Shown here: positions 9,427 through 16,515 of the stretch, in pieces
How positions within the stretch are numbered: position 1 is the first letter of the stretch
How the letters are laid out: the number at the start of each line of letters is the position of its first letter
DNA from: a virus
IMG/VR virus record: IMGVR_UViG_3300002242_000608
Span: 11,234 to 40,083 of that record
Reading direction: 5' to 3' (one strand)
DNA length: 28,850 nucleotides
Notes under the pieces: generated by a model
Told to the model about the DNA's origin: nothing
The model's input: only the letters and a program-made list of their open reading frames with translations
Databases searched by the model: none
Made by a program: the position numbers and the translations under genes

Positions 9427-10085
9427 TACTCTTTACCGAATCTACGCTTGCCTCCAAAGCTAGGGGCTTTTTTAGCTGTAACGGTTCCTTCACGTCCTCC
9501 AGCAATCCAAGCAGCAATAGCTTCTGCATTTAAGTCATTTTCATACGTGACATTATTTGCATACTTCTCATCACGTTCATATCCTTTACCAATGCCTTCA
9601 CCTGATAGGACTTCTTCAGCAGATGCTTTATCATCACGGAAGAAAGAACGAATATTTCTACGTTCTTGAATGTTACCATTCCATACGCTATAAGACATTT
9701 GAACTCGCATAATAACGTCAATATCCATCAAATCCTCAAGAACAGCTACTGTTTTAGGAGCTTCTTTCTTACCAATAGGTAATTCCATTTCTACAGGTTC
9801 TGAGACTTCTTCTAACCCTGCAACTACAAGAAGCTGGTTAAATAGCTTAGAGCCTATCTTATTTGGTGAACCGTCATTATTTGTAATACGTAAATTACCG
9901 TAAATAACTTGCTTTTGTCCTTGATTATCAACATAAAAGTCAATAGATGTAGAACCGTTAGTAGATACATTTACAATAGCTGCTAAGATAGTAACTTCAT
10001 ACATACCAGAATGGTTAATATGAGCACTTGAAGACGCTTTTACATCTTCTTCTTTTGTACTTACTGTAAAAAATGATTTTGCCAT
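9426..10085 (-). CDS. single-stranded DNA-binding protein, N4 SSB-like
   Basis: This 219-aa protein has a beta-rich OB-fold-like core (about residues 20-95: YEVTILAAIVNV, SIDFYVDNQGQKQVIYGNLRI), a conserved phage-SSB segment GSKLFNQLLVVAGLEEV and a charged linker. The C-terminus is APSFGGKRRFGKE, basic and aromatic, not the acidic tail of bacterial or T7 SSBs. N4 SSB has a basic/aromatic C-terminal region that activates host RNA polymerase at late promoters, and this tail fits that pattern. The gene follows a strong terminator and has its own leader. The ribosome site is AGAGGA, 6 nt before the ATG. A Sak4-like annealing ATPase lies two genes upstream, a usual pairing. The assignment rests on core pattern and context, and no profile search was possible. 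Confidence 0.8.
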   Translation of the reverse strand: MAKSFFTVSTKEEDVKASSSAHINHSGMYEVTILAAIVNVSTNGSTSIDFYVDNQGQKQVIYGNLRITNNDGSPNKIGSKLFNQLLVVAGLEEVSEPVEMELPIGKKEAPKTVAVLEDLMDIDVIMRVQMSYSVWNGNIQERRNIRSFFRDDKASAEEVLSGEGIGKGYERDEKYANNVTYENDLNAEAIAAWIAGGREGTVTAKKAPSFGGKRRFGKE

Positions 10086-10165
10086 GATTTTTCCTCTTTG
10101 ATTAAAAATAGAATTGTTTTTACAACTCTATAAAGCACTCTAAAATAAAGTACTTTACAGAAGTG
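10086..10165 (-). promoter_or_regulatory. SSB leader with palindrome and AT-rich hairpin
   Basis: These 80 bp lie between the UUCG terminator and the SSB start, so an SSB promoter should be here. They contain a perfect 12-bp palindrome TAAAGTACTTTA (10146-10157) and, in the transcript sense, a hairpin AGAGTTGT-AAAA-ACAATTCT (10110-10129; one G-T pair) followed by ATTTTT, 24 nt before the ATG. No convincing host-type -35/-10 pair was seen. The hairpin could be an operator, an autoregulatory RNA site or a weak terminator. A 68-codon ORF across this stretch (10061-10267) is judged to be chance. Confidence 0.45.
10091..10105 (-). repeat. 15-bp leader element, shared with 12905-12919
   Basis: TTAATCAAAGAGGAA (minus strand) is identical before SSB (10091-10105) and before the RecB-like nuclease (12905-12919). 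In each it contains the ribosome site AGAGGA about 6 nt before the ATG. In the nuclease copy the first TAA is the polymerase stop. It may be a duplicated RBS cassette. Confidence 0.7.
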
Positions 10166-10191
10166 AAAAAATAAGGGTACCGAAGTACCCC
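10165..10191 (-). terminator. rho-independent terminator with UUCG tetraloop
   Basis: In the minus direction the RNA reads GGGUAC-UUCG-GUACCC followed by UUAUUUUUUC. The stem is perfect (10175-10180 with 10185-10190) and the loop is the very stable C(UUCG)G tetraloop. It lies about 35 nt after the MazG-like gene and ends the long replication transcript before SSB. Confidence 0.92.
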
Positions 10192-10226
10192 TACAAGGTA
10201 ATGTGTCAGCAACTAGGAGGAGAAGA

Positions 10227-10742
10227 CTAGCTGTGGGAAGAATCCTTAGACACACTTTGAACAACACGACTAAGCACGTTAGCGATCTTAGGAGGTTCCC
10301 AACCTAGTGGCTTTACTACCTTGCCAGTACCGTCATATTTAGGATTTCCTTCAGAATCAAGTTTAGCCATATTGCTATCTTGAATTTCCTTAAATACCGC
10401 TTCTCCATCAATACCATAAGCAAGTTCTGTTCCTGCTACAATATAATGAATATCACCTAAAGCATCAGCAATTTCTACCATATCATTGTCTTCTTCTGCT
10501 TTAAGGTATTCAGTAACTTCTTCTAAGAGTAATGAAACTCTAAGCATACGTAATTTAATATTTTCGGCTGTTACTATTGACTGTCTATTATTTAATTTAT
10601 GACGTACTGCTTGAAGAGTACTCTGAAGATTTTTTAAATCCATTATGATAGACATATCGTATACCCCTAGATTAATAGGAGTTCTATTTACTGGAAGATT
10701 AAACGCTTTATGAAACTTTTTTACACAATTCCAAATATTCAT
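10227..10742 (-). CDS. MazG-like nucleotide pyrophosphohydrolase
   Basis: The protein has the all-alpha NTP pyrophosphohydrolase pattern: LLLEEVTEYLKA (metal-binding EExxE), then MVEIADALGDIHYIVAG (ExxxDALGD), then VFKEIQDSNMAKLD and a phage-type tail with GNPKYDGTGKVVKPLGWEPP. Members hydrolyse (d)NTPs to monophosphates, cleaning nucleotide pools or altering (p)ppGpp. The best start is ATG 10742, which overlaps the TAA of the upstream ATPase gene (TAATG) and gives 171 aa. A GTG at 10754 would add 4 residues. The gene ends a transcript closed by the UUCG terminator. The place beside ThyX and the replication genes fits dNTP control. The substrate is unknown. Confidence 0.85.
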   Translation of the reverse strand: MNIWNCVKKFHKAFNLPVNRTPINLGVYDMSIIMDLKNLQSTLQAVRHKLNNRQSIVTAENIKLRMLRVSLLLEEVTEYLKAEEDNDMVEIADALGDIHYIVAGTELAYGIDGEAVFKEIQDSNMAKLDSEGNPKYDGTGKVVKPLGWEPPKIANVLSRVVQSVSKDSSHS

Positions 10743-11410
10743 TATAGTTTCCACTCTTCAGATTCAGCTTTAGAGTCTACTAAAGTTTTAATATATTTAT
10801 TAATATCAAAGTCTTCTATAGGTAATGAAGGCTCTAATCCCTCTAAGGTAGTTCGACAAGGAAATTTCATAGATGTCTGATGTACCACTAGCTTAGTAGC
10901 TTTTTTCTCAATGTAAATGGCATCATTTACTACTGACATCCAACTTCCTGCTTTAGCAAATTGTCCTGTTGCAGGAATTATATGTCTACCACTATCAGGA
11001 TCAAACATACAATGGGCTACGATAACTACGTTAATGCCATTAGCTATTAGGGTTTCTTCAATATACCCGTTAAAGTTTAATGTATCTCTATTATTATTAG
11101 AGTGAATATCAAAACCTGTAAATCTAGTTCCATTGTACTTTTGAATAGCACTATATAACTGAGTTACTGTATCAATAACTACAGTATCAGGATACACTCC
11201 TTTTTTCTCATTGTATGCTTCTATTTTAGAGTTAATTTCTCCTGTTAATTCTTCCATTCCCTCATAATTAGGAATGTTAGCATGAATTGTTTTAAACCCA
11301 TACTCTTTATGATCTAAATTAATAACCAATGCATTCTCTATTTGAGAAGTTACTGTAGATTTCCCACAAGATTCAAATGCGGATACTAATACTTTTACTG
11401 CTTTACTCAT
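10742..11410 (-). CDS. Sak4-like RecA-fold ATPase (phage recombination/annealing)
   Basis: A 222-aa AAA_24-type protein. The Walker A is A11-FESC-G16-K17-S18-T19, with Ala where the first Gly is usual, as in many phage Sak4 proteins. The Walker B is TVVIDTVTQL, and a later strand INVVIVAHC is followed by an IPATGQFAKAGSW segment typical of the family. Sak4 proteins bind single-stranded DNA and promote annealing together with the phage SSB. Here SSB is two genes downstream and a RecB-like nuclease two genes upstream. N4 gp44 is thought to be equivalent (from memory). The ribosome site is AGAGGA. The stop overlaps the next start. Confidence 0.85.
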   Translation of the reverse strand: MSKAVKVLVSAFESCGKSTVTSQIENALVINLDHKEYGFKTIHANIPNYEGMEELTGEINSKIEAYNEKKGVYPDTVVIDTVTQLYSAIQKYNGTRFTGFDIHSNNNRDTLNFNGYIEETLIANGINVVIVAHCMFDPDSGRHIIPATGQFAKAGSWMSVVNDAIYIEKKATKLVVHQTSMKFPCRTTLEGLEPSLPIEDFDINKYIKTLVDSKAESEEWKL

Positions 11411-11421
11411 AATATTTTCCT

Positions 11422-12099
11422 CTATGTTTCTGCACTGTAGGTATCTTCAAGACACTCACCTAGTACATCGTTTAAAAAAGGGAACTCTTCGATAAGAAGG
11501 AGTACTGCTGCTTTAGCAATATCCCTGTGCTCCTTTTGTGTTTCAATACCACAACGTACCTGACAGAACGTAATCCAAGAACGTAATGAGCCGTTCATAT
11601 ACATGTTAGTGGTAGTTAATCCTTCAGGAAGTAATGCTCTAGCTTGTTCTTTAGCTATACCACGGCTAATAGCCGTTTCGTACTCTTTTAATGCAATATA
11701 CCATACGTCTTCTTGAGCCTTATTAAAGCCTTTATTAAGATTCAATTCTTCAGTAGGAAAACTATTTTGCTTATTCTCTGTGTCTTGAAGCCTACATTCT
11801 CGAGGTACTCTTTCTTGTTTAGCTGTAGAATATCGCTGACTAAACTCTTGAAAGCTAAAACTTCTATGACGAAGAATTTGCCTTCCAATATCACGAGTAG
11901 TTTCAATAGCCATTACAATATTTACCATCTCAAAAATACTGAAATGTTTATGCTTAATACAATATTTTAATAACCCTGTATTATTTTTATTTTTTTGATT
12001 AGACGGGTTGGATACCCTAGCACAGTAACTTACAAGTTCACTTGCTGTATCAACACCGTCTACTCTAGGTTGTGTTATACCTACTATCGCTACTTTCAT
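11422..12099 (-). CDS. thyX: flavin-dependent thymidylate synthase
   Basis: A 225-aa protein with the ThyX signature RHRSFSFQEFSQRYS at 77-91 (RHRxxSxxxxSxRY), the second motif QARALLP at 152-158, and the C-terminal RCGIETQKEHRDIA segment. ThyX makes dTMP from dUMP using methylene-tetrahydrofolate and NAD(P)H with FAD, as a homotetramer. Length is normal (about 220-250 aa). The start ATG 12099 overlaps the TGA of the nuclease gene (ATGA) and has AAAGGA upstream. An AT-rich phage has a high thymidylate demand, and the gene sits within the replication operon. Confidence 0.96.
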   Translation of the reverse strand: MKVAIVGITQPRVDGVDTASELVSYCARVSNPSNQKNKNNTGLLKYCIKHKHFSIFEMVNIVMAIETTRDIGRQILRHRSFSFQEFSQRYSTAKQERVPRECRLQDTENKQNSFPTEELNLNKGFNKAQEDVWYIALKEYETAISRGIAKEQARALLPEGLTTTNMYMNGSLRSWITFCQVRCGIETQKEHRDIAKAAVLLLIEEFPFLNDVLGECLEDTYSAET

Positions 12100-12899
12100 T
12101 TATTTTCCTTTAATCTTGGATCATGGAAAATTACATGAACCAACTCTGGATGGTCTTTAGCAGCTTCTAAAGAATCTACTGCTAAATACAACATACTTTT
12201 TATAAATTTCATATCATCTTCTGTAAGCTCTTCTGTAAGCACAGTGACTTCAGAAGGGTATGATTTAAGACGTTTTCCTGTCTTTTCACTTATAGCCCCC
12301 TCAATAGGTCTATTAACATAAACTAACCTAATACGTGTAACGTTATAGCCATTTGCTTTTGCCATTGCAGCATAGCAAAGTAATTGATATTTATAATAAT
12401 TGGGTATTGCCTTAGGTTTTATTTTATTATTGTAAGTTTTGTAGTCTACAATCATTGCATCTTGTAAACTTCCTTGAATAACATCAATAGTACCTCCTAA
12501 AAAACAATTTTTATCAATCTCTGTAATAAGAGACTCTTCTGTTGCATGGTAATTGTTTTTGTTTTCTAAAACATAACCATTTACTAAGGCTTCTGCCATT
12601 GTAGGATACATAGCTTCCACTACTACAGGATCATAGTCCTCTGAAGGCTCTTTAGCTGCTATATAACGAGCTATCTCTTCTTTGTCTACAGAAAGTCCCT
12701 TGGCTACTGTTTCAGCTATATAATGTACTATTGTGCCTATTACACTGCTAGTATTACCTGTAAAGCCTTCCTCTTCCAAGATTTGCTCTCTATACCAGTT
12801 ATGTGGTTTGTCTATAAATTTAGAGAACTGACTAGGACTAAATACCGTAGCAGACTCATTAGGTTTTGGGGTTTTTACATAATCTAATTTGTTGGGCAT
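12096..12899 (-). CDS. RecB-like PD-(D/E)XK exonuclease (Cas4-related fold, no Fe-S cysteines)
   Basis: The 267-aa protein shows the RecB nuclease motifs in order: SSVIGTIVHYIAE (H59), GGTIDVI (D139), MIVDYKT (D152, K154) and YKYQLLCYA (Q172, Y176). True Cas4 has four cysteines for a 4Fe-4S cluster. Only two cysteines (132, 175) are seen here, so it is the cluster-free phage type, as in N4-like replication modules (DUF2800-like). It probably resects or processes DNA ends for the Sak4/SSB pathway. The ribosome site AGAGGA is 6 nt before the ATG, within a 15-bp element also found before SSB. It begins 17 nt after the polymerase stop and overlaps thyX by 4 bp. Confidence 0.85.
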   Translation of the reverse strand: MPNKLDYVKTPKPNESATVFSPSQFSKFIDKPHNWYREQILEEEGFTGNTSSVIGTIVHYIAETVAKGLSVDKEEIARYIAAKEPSEDYDPVVVEAMYPTMAEALVNGYVLENKNNYHATEESLITEIDKNCFLGGTIDVIQGSLQDAMIVDYKTYNNKIKPKAIPNYYKYQLLCYAAMAKANGYNVTRIRLVYVNRPIEGAISEKTGKRLKSYPSEVTVLTEELTEDDMKFIKSMLYLAVDSLEAAKDHPELVHVIFHDPRLKENK

Positions 12900-12915
12900 A
12901 AAAATTCCTCTTTGA

Positions 12916-14721
12916 TTAATGGTTATTTTTAAGTTTTTGAAGTACTTCAGTAACCTCCTCTGGAGTAGCGTTATTTTCTATTTTTTCTAAGTCTGCCCAA
13001 TTAAAGCCTATTTCACCTTCAGCTTCGTTATGTACTTGTTCATTTTCTAAATAAGGAACACACATAACCTCAATAAGATTTTTATTTAACCAAGCAATAA
13101 CTTCTGGGTCTTTATCTACATCAACATAAATACTATCGTAAATCGTAGATTGAATATCCATCCTATCTTCCAATCCTGCTTCCCTAATTCTATGATTAAG
13201 CTCATTTACAGCTATTAGAGTTAGAATACTCCAGAATTGCACAGTGGCATTTGCCAATGTTCTAATCTCTTTCTCAGGGTCCCTTGTATACATTCTGCAT
13301 CCAAGACCTAAATGAATATATCCTTGGTCTTTAGCAGTTTTTAATACATAATTTTCTCTATAATCCGTAATTCCTGGAAATAGCTCGTTATGGTAAACAT
13401 TAAAGATTCTTTCAGCTTCTTCAAGTAAACATTTAATAGATTGAGCTACCTTAGGAGGAAATGCTCCATAAGCTAATCCAAAAGAAACAGGCTTAGAATC
13501 TTGTCTTATTTGTTTAGCTTCTTTATTACTCTCCTCAACTAGTTTCTTAAGTAGCCGACTAGCTTCTTTGAAATCTTCAAAAGGACCTATAAGACTTTCA
13601 ACTCTAGTTTTAAAGTAGTAGCAAGCAGATAAGGAATGTCCATCTAAACCCTCTAGAAATAGAGCGAGTTTATTAGTATCTTTAGATAAGTTAGCAATAA
13701 CCCTATCTTCTAAAGCAGATAAATCAGCAGTATAGATTACTCTTCCCTCAGAGGCTATAAAGCACCTTTTAAGCAGTTTAGCGTAAATAGAGCCTGTACT
13801 AGGCGCATTAAGCAAATTTGGGCTGTTAGAAGTGTTTCTAAAGCTTTTAGCACCAAATAATTTAATATTTCCGTGAAGTACTCCATCAATAGTATAAGAA
13901 TCAAAAGCTTTTAAGAAATTACTTTTAATAATTCCACTATAAGAAAAATCTATAAAAGCTTGAAGAATTTTTAAAACTTCTTCATCTACAACTATCTGTT
14001 GTAATTCCTCTATTTGGTCCCTTCCCCAAGAGGCATTTCCTGTTTTTTTACTTACTGAAAGAGGTTCAAGATTTAACATAGCAAATAGCTCTTGTTTTTG
14101 AACAGCACTTCCAGGATTAAATTTAGGAACAGGAACAGGCTGATTAGCAGACTCATATCTTGGACGATTCCATAAATCTAACTTATATTCTGCTAATTTT
14201 TTCATTCCCTCTTTGGTATATAAGTAATTAGAAATATCTTGTTTACTTAACAACGCATTAATAAAAGGAGCTTTTAACCAAACTTGAAGAGCTTTAAGAG
14301 CAGCAATAGTCCACTTATCCTTAATTTTATTTTCATGTCCTTGAGACTCTAAAAAGTAATTTACCACCCAAGTACGATGAACTATATCTTTAGGGTTATA
14401 CTGTTTTAAAAAGTATGAAAGTGTTCTTACATTTGCAGTAGCTTTAGCTTTATGAACTTCTTGAAGTTTTTTAGCTCTAACTTCTTGATACTGTTTAATT
14501 ATTGGATTTCTATTAAGTCTTTTTGTAACATCCTTTAATACAGAATCTATAGTTCTTCTAAGTTTTTCTACTGCTCTATAATCAATATGCAACCCTGTAT
14601 TCATCAATTTAATCATATCTTCAATAAATTTAGATGCAAAATTATTGTAAAAATACTCAGGTCCAGGATCGTATTCACTAGGAAGAGGCAAAGGAAGTAA
14701 TTCAAAAGGACGTTTACTCAT
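12916..14721 (-). CDS. family A DNA polymerase, polymerase-domain half
   Basis: The protein has palm and fingers motifs but no exonuclease domain. Motif A is ADLSALEDRV (D333), motif B is R406-QDS-K410-PVSFGLAYGA, and motif C is IYDSIYVDV (D529). Motif C reads YDS where most family A enzymes have HDE, keeping only the central Asp. The preferred start is ATG 14721, with AGGAG 9 nt upstream. An ATG at 14727 would add 2 residues, but AGGAG is then only 3 nt away. The reading frame is closed by a TAG three codons before 14727, so it does not run on from the exonuclease. The N-terminal 30 residues, then KFIEDMIKLMNTGLHID, correspond to the region just after Exo III in intact polymerases, so little is missing. 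The partner exonuclease is encoded at 15518-16177. Confidence 0.93.
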   Translation of the reverse strand: MSKRPFELLPLPLPSEYDPGPEYFYNNFASKFIEDMIKLMNTGLHIDYRAVEKLRRTIDSVLKDVTKRLNRNPIIKQYQEVRAKKLQEVHKAKATANVRTLSYFLKQYNPKDIVHRTWVVNYFLESQGHENKIKDKWTIAALKALQVWLKAPFINALLSKQDISNYLYTKEGMKKLAEYKLDLWNRPRYESANQPVPVPKFNPGSAVQKQELFAMLNLEPLSVSKKTGNASWGRDQIEELQQIVVDEEVLKILQAFIDFSYSGIIKSNFLKAFDSYTIDGVLHGNIKLFGAKSFRNTSNSPNLLNAPSTGSIYAKLLKRCFIASEGRVIYTADLSALEDRVIANLSKDTNKLALFLEGLDGHSLSACYYFKTRVESLIGPFEDFKEASRLLKKLVEESNKEAKQIRQDSKPVSFGLAYGAFPPKVAQSIKCLLEEAERIFNVYHNELFPGITDYRENYVLKTAKDQGYIHLGLGCRMYTRDPEKEIRTLANATVQFWSILTLIAVNELNHRIREAGLEDRMDIQSTIYDSIYVDVDKDPEVIAWLNKNLIEVMCVPYLENEQVHNEAEGEIGFNWADLEKIENNATPEEVTEVLQKLKNNH

Positions 14722-15478
14722 GATCATCCACTCCTAAATGTTTTTGTAAATGTTCCCACAATTTTACGTACTCATAATCACTAAAATTTCGTTTGCTTTT
14801 TAGCCCCGAATCAATAATAAACTTTTCTCTATGAAGTGCTCCTGAAAGGGCTGAAGGAAAGTACCCGTCAAAAACACGAGTCTTTTTAATAGTTACTTGA
14901 GCAGTCCAGGGATTCTTAAATTTGGCTATCCTTTTCGGGGCAGATACTCCAACATACCCTGAAGTATTAACGGATGTGAGTACTCTACCTGTATTAGACT
15001 CCACCTTTTCTGTAAATCCGTTAGTTGTATGAGGTAAGTCATTATCGGTTACGTAAGTATCATATGCTTTAGCAGCATCTAAAATTAAGTCATAGTATCC
15101 GATTTTTATGGTTTTTGTATTTACACTAATGGATACCTCCCATTTTTGGTATGCTACATTCCAACTTACTCCTCTGTATCCTGATTTATTATGTTTATAA
15201 AGAATCCGCGTATTAGCTGATTGTACTAACTGAGAAGTCCACCTACAGTTATTTGGTTCATAGTTACCATCGTTATCAATACGATCTATTGAAGCATTTT
15301 GGGAATATCCATTACTGTTAGCCCAAGCCCTGAACGCTGTATATGAATTATGCCACTCAGGGCATACTTTAATGCCTTTTTTCAGGTATTCTGTACAATA
15401 CGTAGATTTACATCTGTTTTTCATGCCTTTCCAGATATTGTATAATCGAGTACCGCTATCACCGTGTCTTTCAAACAT
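14714..15478 (-). CDS. HNH homing-type endonuclease with AP2-like DNA-binding domains
   Basis: The 254-aa protein begins with an HNH domain (about residues 10-90): GTRLYNIWKGMKNRC, CPEWHNSYTAF, and ASIDRIDNDGNYEPNNCRWTS with the catalytic D-N-H-N type pattern. Two AP2-like repeats follow: NKSGYRGVSWN...KWEVSISV (about 95-140) and NTSGYVGVSAP...WTAQVTI (about 168-215). This architecture is typical of phage selfish endonucleases. It lies exactly between the exonuclease and polymerase halves of the DNA polymerase. Its own ribosome site (AAGGA) is 6 nt before the ATG. The C-terminal codons contain the ribosome site and start of the polymerase gene (8-bp overlap with ATG 14721), so it has become part of the coupled operon. 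Confidence 0.9.
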   Translation of the reverse strand: MFERHGDSGTRLYNIWKGMKNRCKSTYCTEYLKKGIKVCPEWHNSYTAFRAWANSNGYSQNASIDRIDNDGNYEPNNCRWTSQLVQSANTRILYKHNKSGYRGVSWNVAYQKWEVSISVNTKTIKIGYYDLILDAAKAYDTYVTDNDLPHTTNGFTEKVESNTGRVLTSVNTSGYVGVSAPKRIAKFKNPWTAQVTIKKTRVFDGYFPSALSGALHREKFIIDSGLKSKRNFSDYEYVKLWEHLQKHLGVDDHE

Positions 15479-15512
15479 TTAAAATTCCTTACATTTAGAG
15501 TATATACATAAT

Positions 15513-15597
15513 ACCGTCTATTGCACTGTACTATCAAGATGTACCTGTGCCTGCTCGAAAAAAAGCATTACGGCTGCACCGTCAATTGCACAGTACT
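15513..15597 (-). repeat. 20-bp imperfect direct repeat beside the polymerase split
   Basis: The stretch coding the Exo III motif (15578-15597) recurs 65 bp further downstream (15513-15532) with 18 of 20 bases identical. The downstream copy straddles the exonuclease stop codon and would read YSAIDG in another frame. It marks the junction where the HNH gene separates the polymerase halves. Confidence 0.85.
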
Positions 15598-16177
15598 CTA
15601 GAAAATCTAAGTCTCTAAGGTTCTCAGGTTCATAAGCGTCATAAAGACTCCAACTAGGCTTGTAATGACTACCCATAAGCTCTTTTAAACCTACTAAGGC
15701 TTTATAGTTATCCGCATTGTTAATTAAGCATTTAGCTAATAACATTCCATCCGTATAGCTTTTGGGAAATGCGTTAACTCTGTTATACATAATTTTTAAG
15801 TCAAATAAAGCATTCCATATTCTTAAATGTCCATTATAATTTTTTACCCAATTCCAAATAACCATCTCTTCTTCATAAGAAGAAGCTATAAGAATATAAG
15901 AAAAGCTTTTTGATACTCCAAATATAAAATGTGTAGTATTTACCAAAGAAGGAAAACTTAAACCTGAGTTATTAACTATAAGGCTATACTCTGCTCTTAC
16001 TTTCGGATTTGTTACTCCTTTATCTAAAAGCTGTTTAGCTTGTTTACGCTCTTCTTTTGAGTACATTCCTTTAGTTTCTGTATCAAAACTTAATAGTGGT
16101 ATATTTTCTAATTTTTTAAGAAGTCTTCTACGCTTCCAATCAGTAGAAGCTACTTCATATTCCACTTCAATAGTCAT
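15518..16177 (-). CDS. DNA polymerase 3'-5' exonuclease half
   Basis: The 219-aa protein carries the three DnaQ-like exonuclease motifs of family A polymerases: Exo I LLSFDTETKG (D32, E34), Exo II IWNALFDLKIMYN, and Exo III LEYCAIDGAAV (Y...D). It ends 19 residues after Exo III, in HLDSTVQ, where an intact polymerase would run into the thumb. It is the proofreading domain of the polymerase encoded at 12916-14721, expressed as a separate chain; the two presumably assemble. The ATG is 2 nt after the TAA of the secreted 103-aa gene, and AAGGAG in the end of that gene is the ribosome site. The last residues lie next to a duplicated 20-bp sequence and may not be ancestral. Confidence 0.9.
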   Translation of the reverse strand: MTIEVEYEVASTDWKRRRLLKKLENIPLLSFDTETKGMYSKEERKQAKQLLDKGVTNPKVRAEYSLIVNNSGLSFPSLVNTTHFIFGVSKSFSYILIASSYEEEMVIWNWVKNYNGHLRIWNALFDLKIMYNRVNAFPKSYTDGMLLAKCLINNADNYKALVGLKELMGSHYKPSWSLYDAYEPENLRDLDFLEYCAIDGAAVMLFFEQAQVHLDSTVQ

Positions 16178-16179
16178 AC

Positions 16180-16491
16180 TTACTCCTTATTTTTATTACT
16201 CAAAACGAATAATATAGTTCCTTTTGCAAGTTCATTAAGAACTTTATTTAACTGATCACGACTTTTAATATTTTCACAATCTTCAAAAATATATGTAACG
16301 TATTTTTTCATGTGTTTTTCAGTAAGTGCTATAGCTTTACTATTTCCTTTTTTATAGTTTTTAACCAGTTTAGGAACTAAAGGTCTTAATGCATTTATAT
16401 ACATTGCTTTGCTAACAGTACATTCAAACTCTCCTGCATTAGCAACTAAAGAACTAAAACATAAAATAATTGTAAAAGTAAACTTTTTCAT
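16180..16491 (-). CDS. small exported (periplasmic) protein, 103 aa
   Basis: The N-terminus is a clear Sec signal peptide: MKK, a hydrophobic core FTFTIILCFSSLV, and a probable cleavage site ANA-G at about residues 17-20. No lipobox is evident. The mature part is about 83 residues, Lys-rich and helical, with two cysteines (24 and 72) that could form a disulfide. AGGAG is 8 nt before the ATG. It lies inside the replication operon, 2 nt before the exonuclease gene, an odd place for an exported protein. A role at the envelope, such as blocking superinfection, is possible but unsupported. No family was recognised. Confidence 0.8.
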   Translation of the reverse strand: MKKFTFTIILCFSSLVANAGEFECTVSKAMYINALRPLVPKLVKNYKKGNSKAIALTEKHMKKYVTYIFEDCENIKSRDQLNKVLNELAKGTILFVLSNKNKE

Positions 16492-16515
16492 TTTCTTTTC
16501 TCCTGTTTAGGATAC

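Noticed and set aside
10061-10267. 68-codon minus-strand ORF across the SSB leader
   Set aside because: It spans a strong terminator and overlaps both neighbouring genes, with no ribosome site. It is judged to be chance.
11713-11970. 85-codon plus-strand ORF antisense to thyX
   Set aside because: It is a shadow of the well-supported thyX frame with no ribosome site.
12096-12899. Cas4 of a CRISPR system
   Set aside because: There are no four-cysteine Fe-S cluster, no cas genes and no repeat array. The fold fits a phage recombination nuclease.
14714-15517. Group I intron or intein in the DNA polymerase
   Set aside because: Each half has its own start, stop and ribosome site. The polymerase frame has a TAG just upstream of its start, and no intein splice motifs (Cys/Ser start, HN end) were seen. 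Splicing was not tested.
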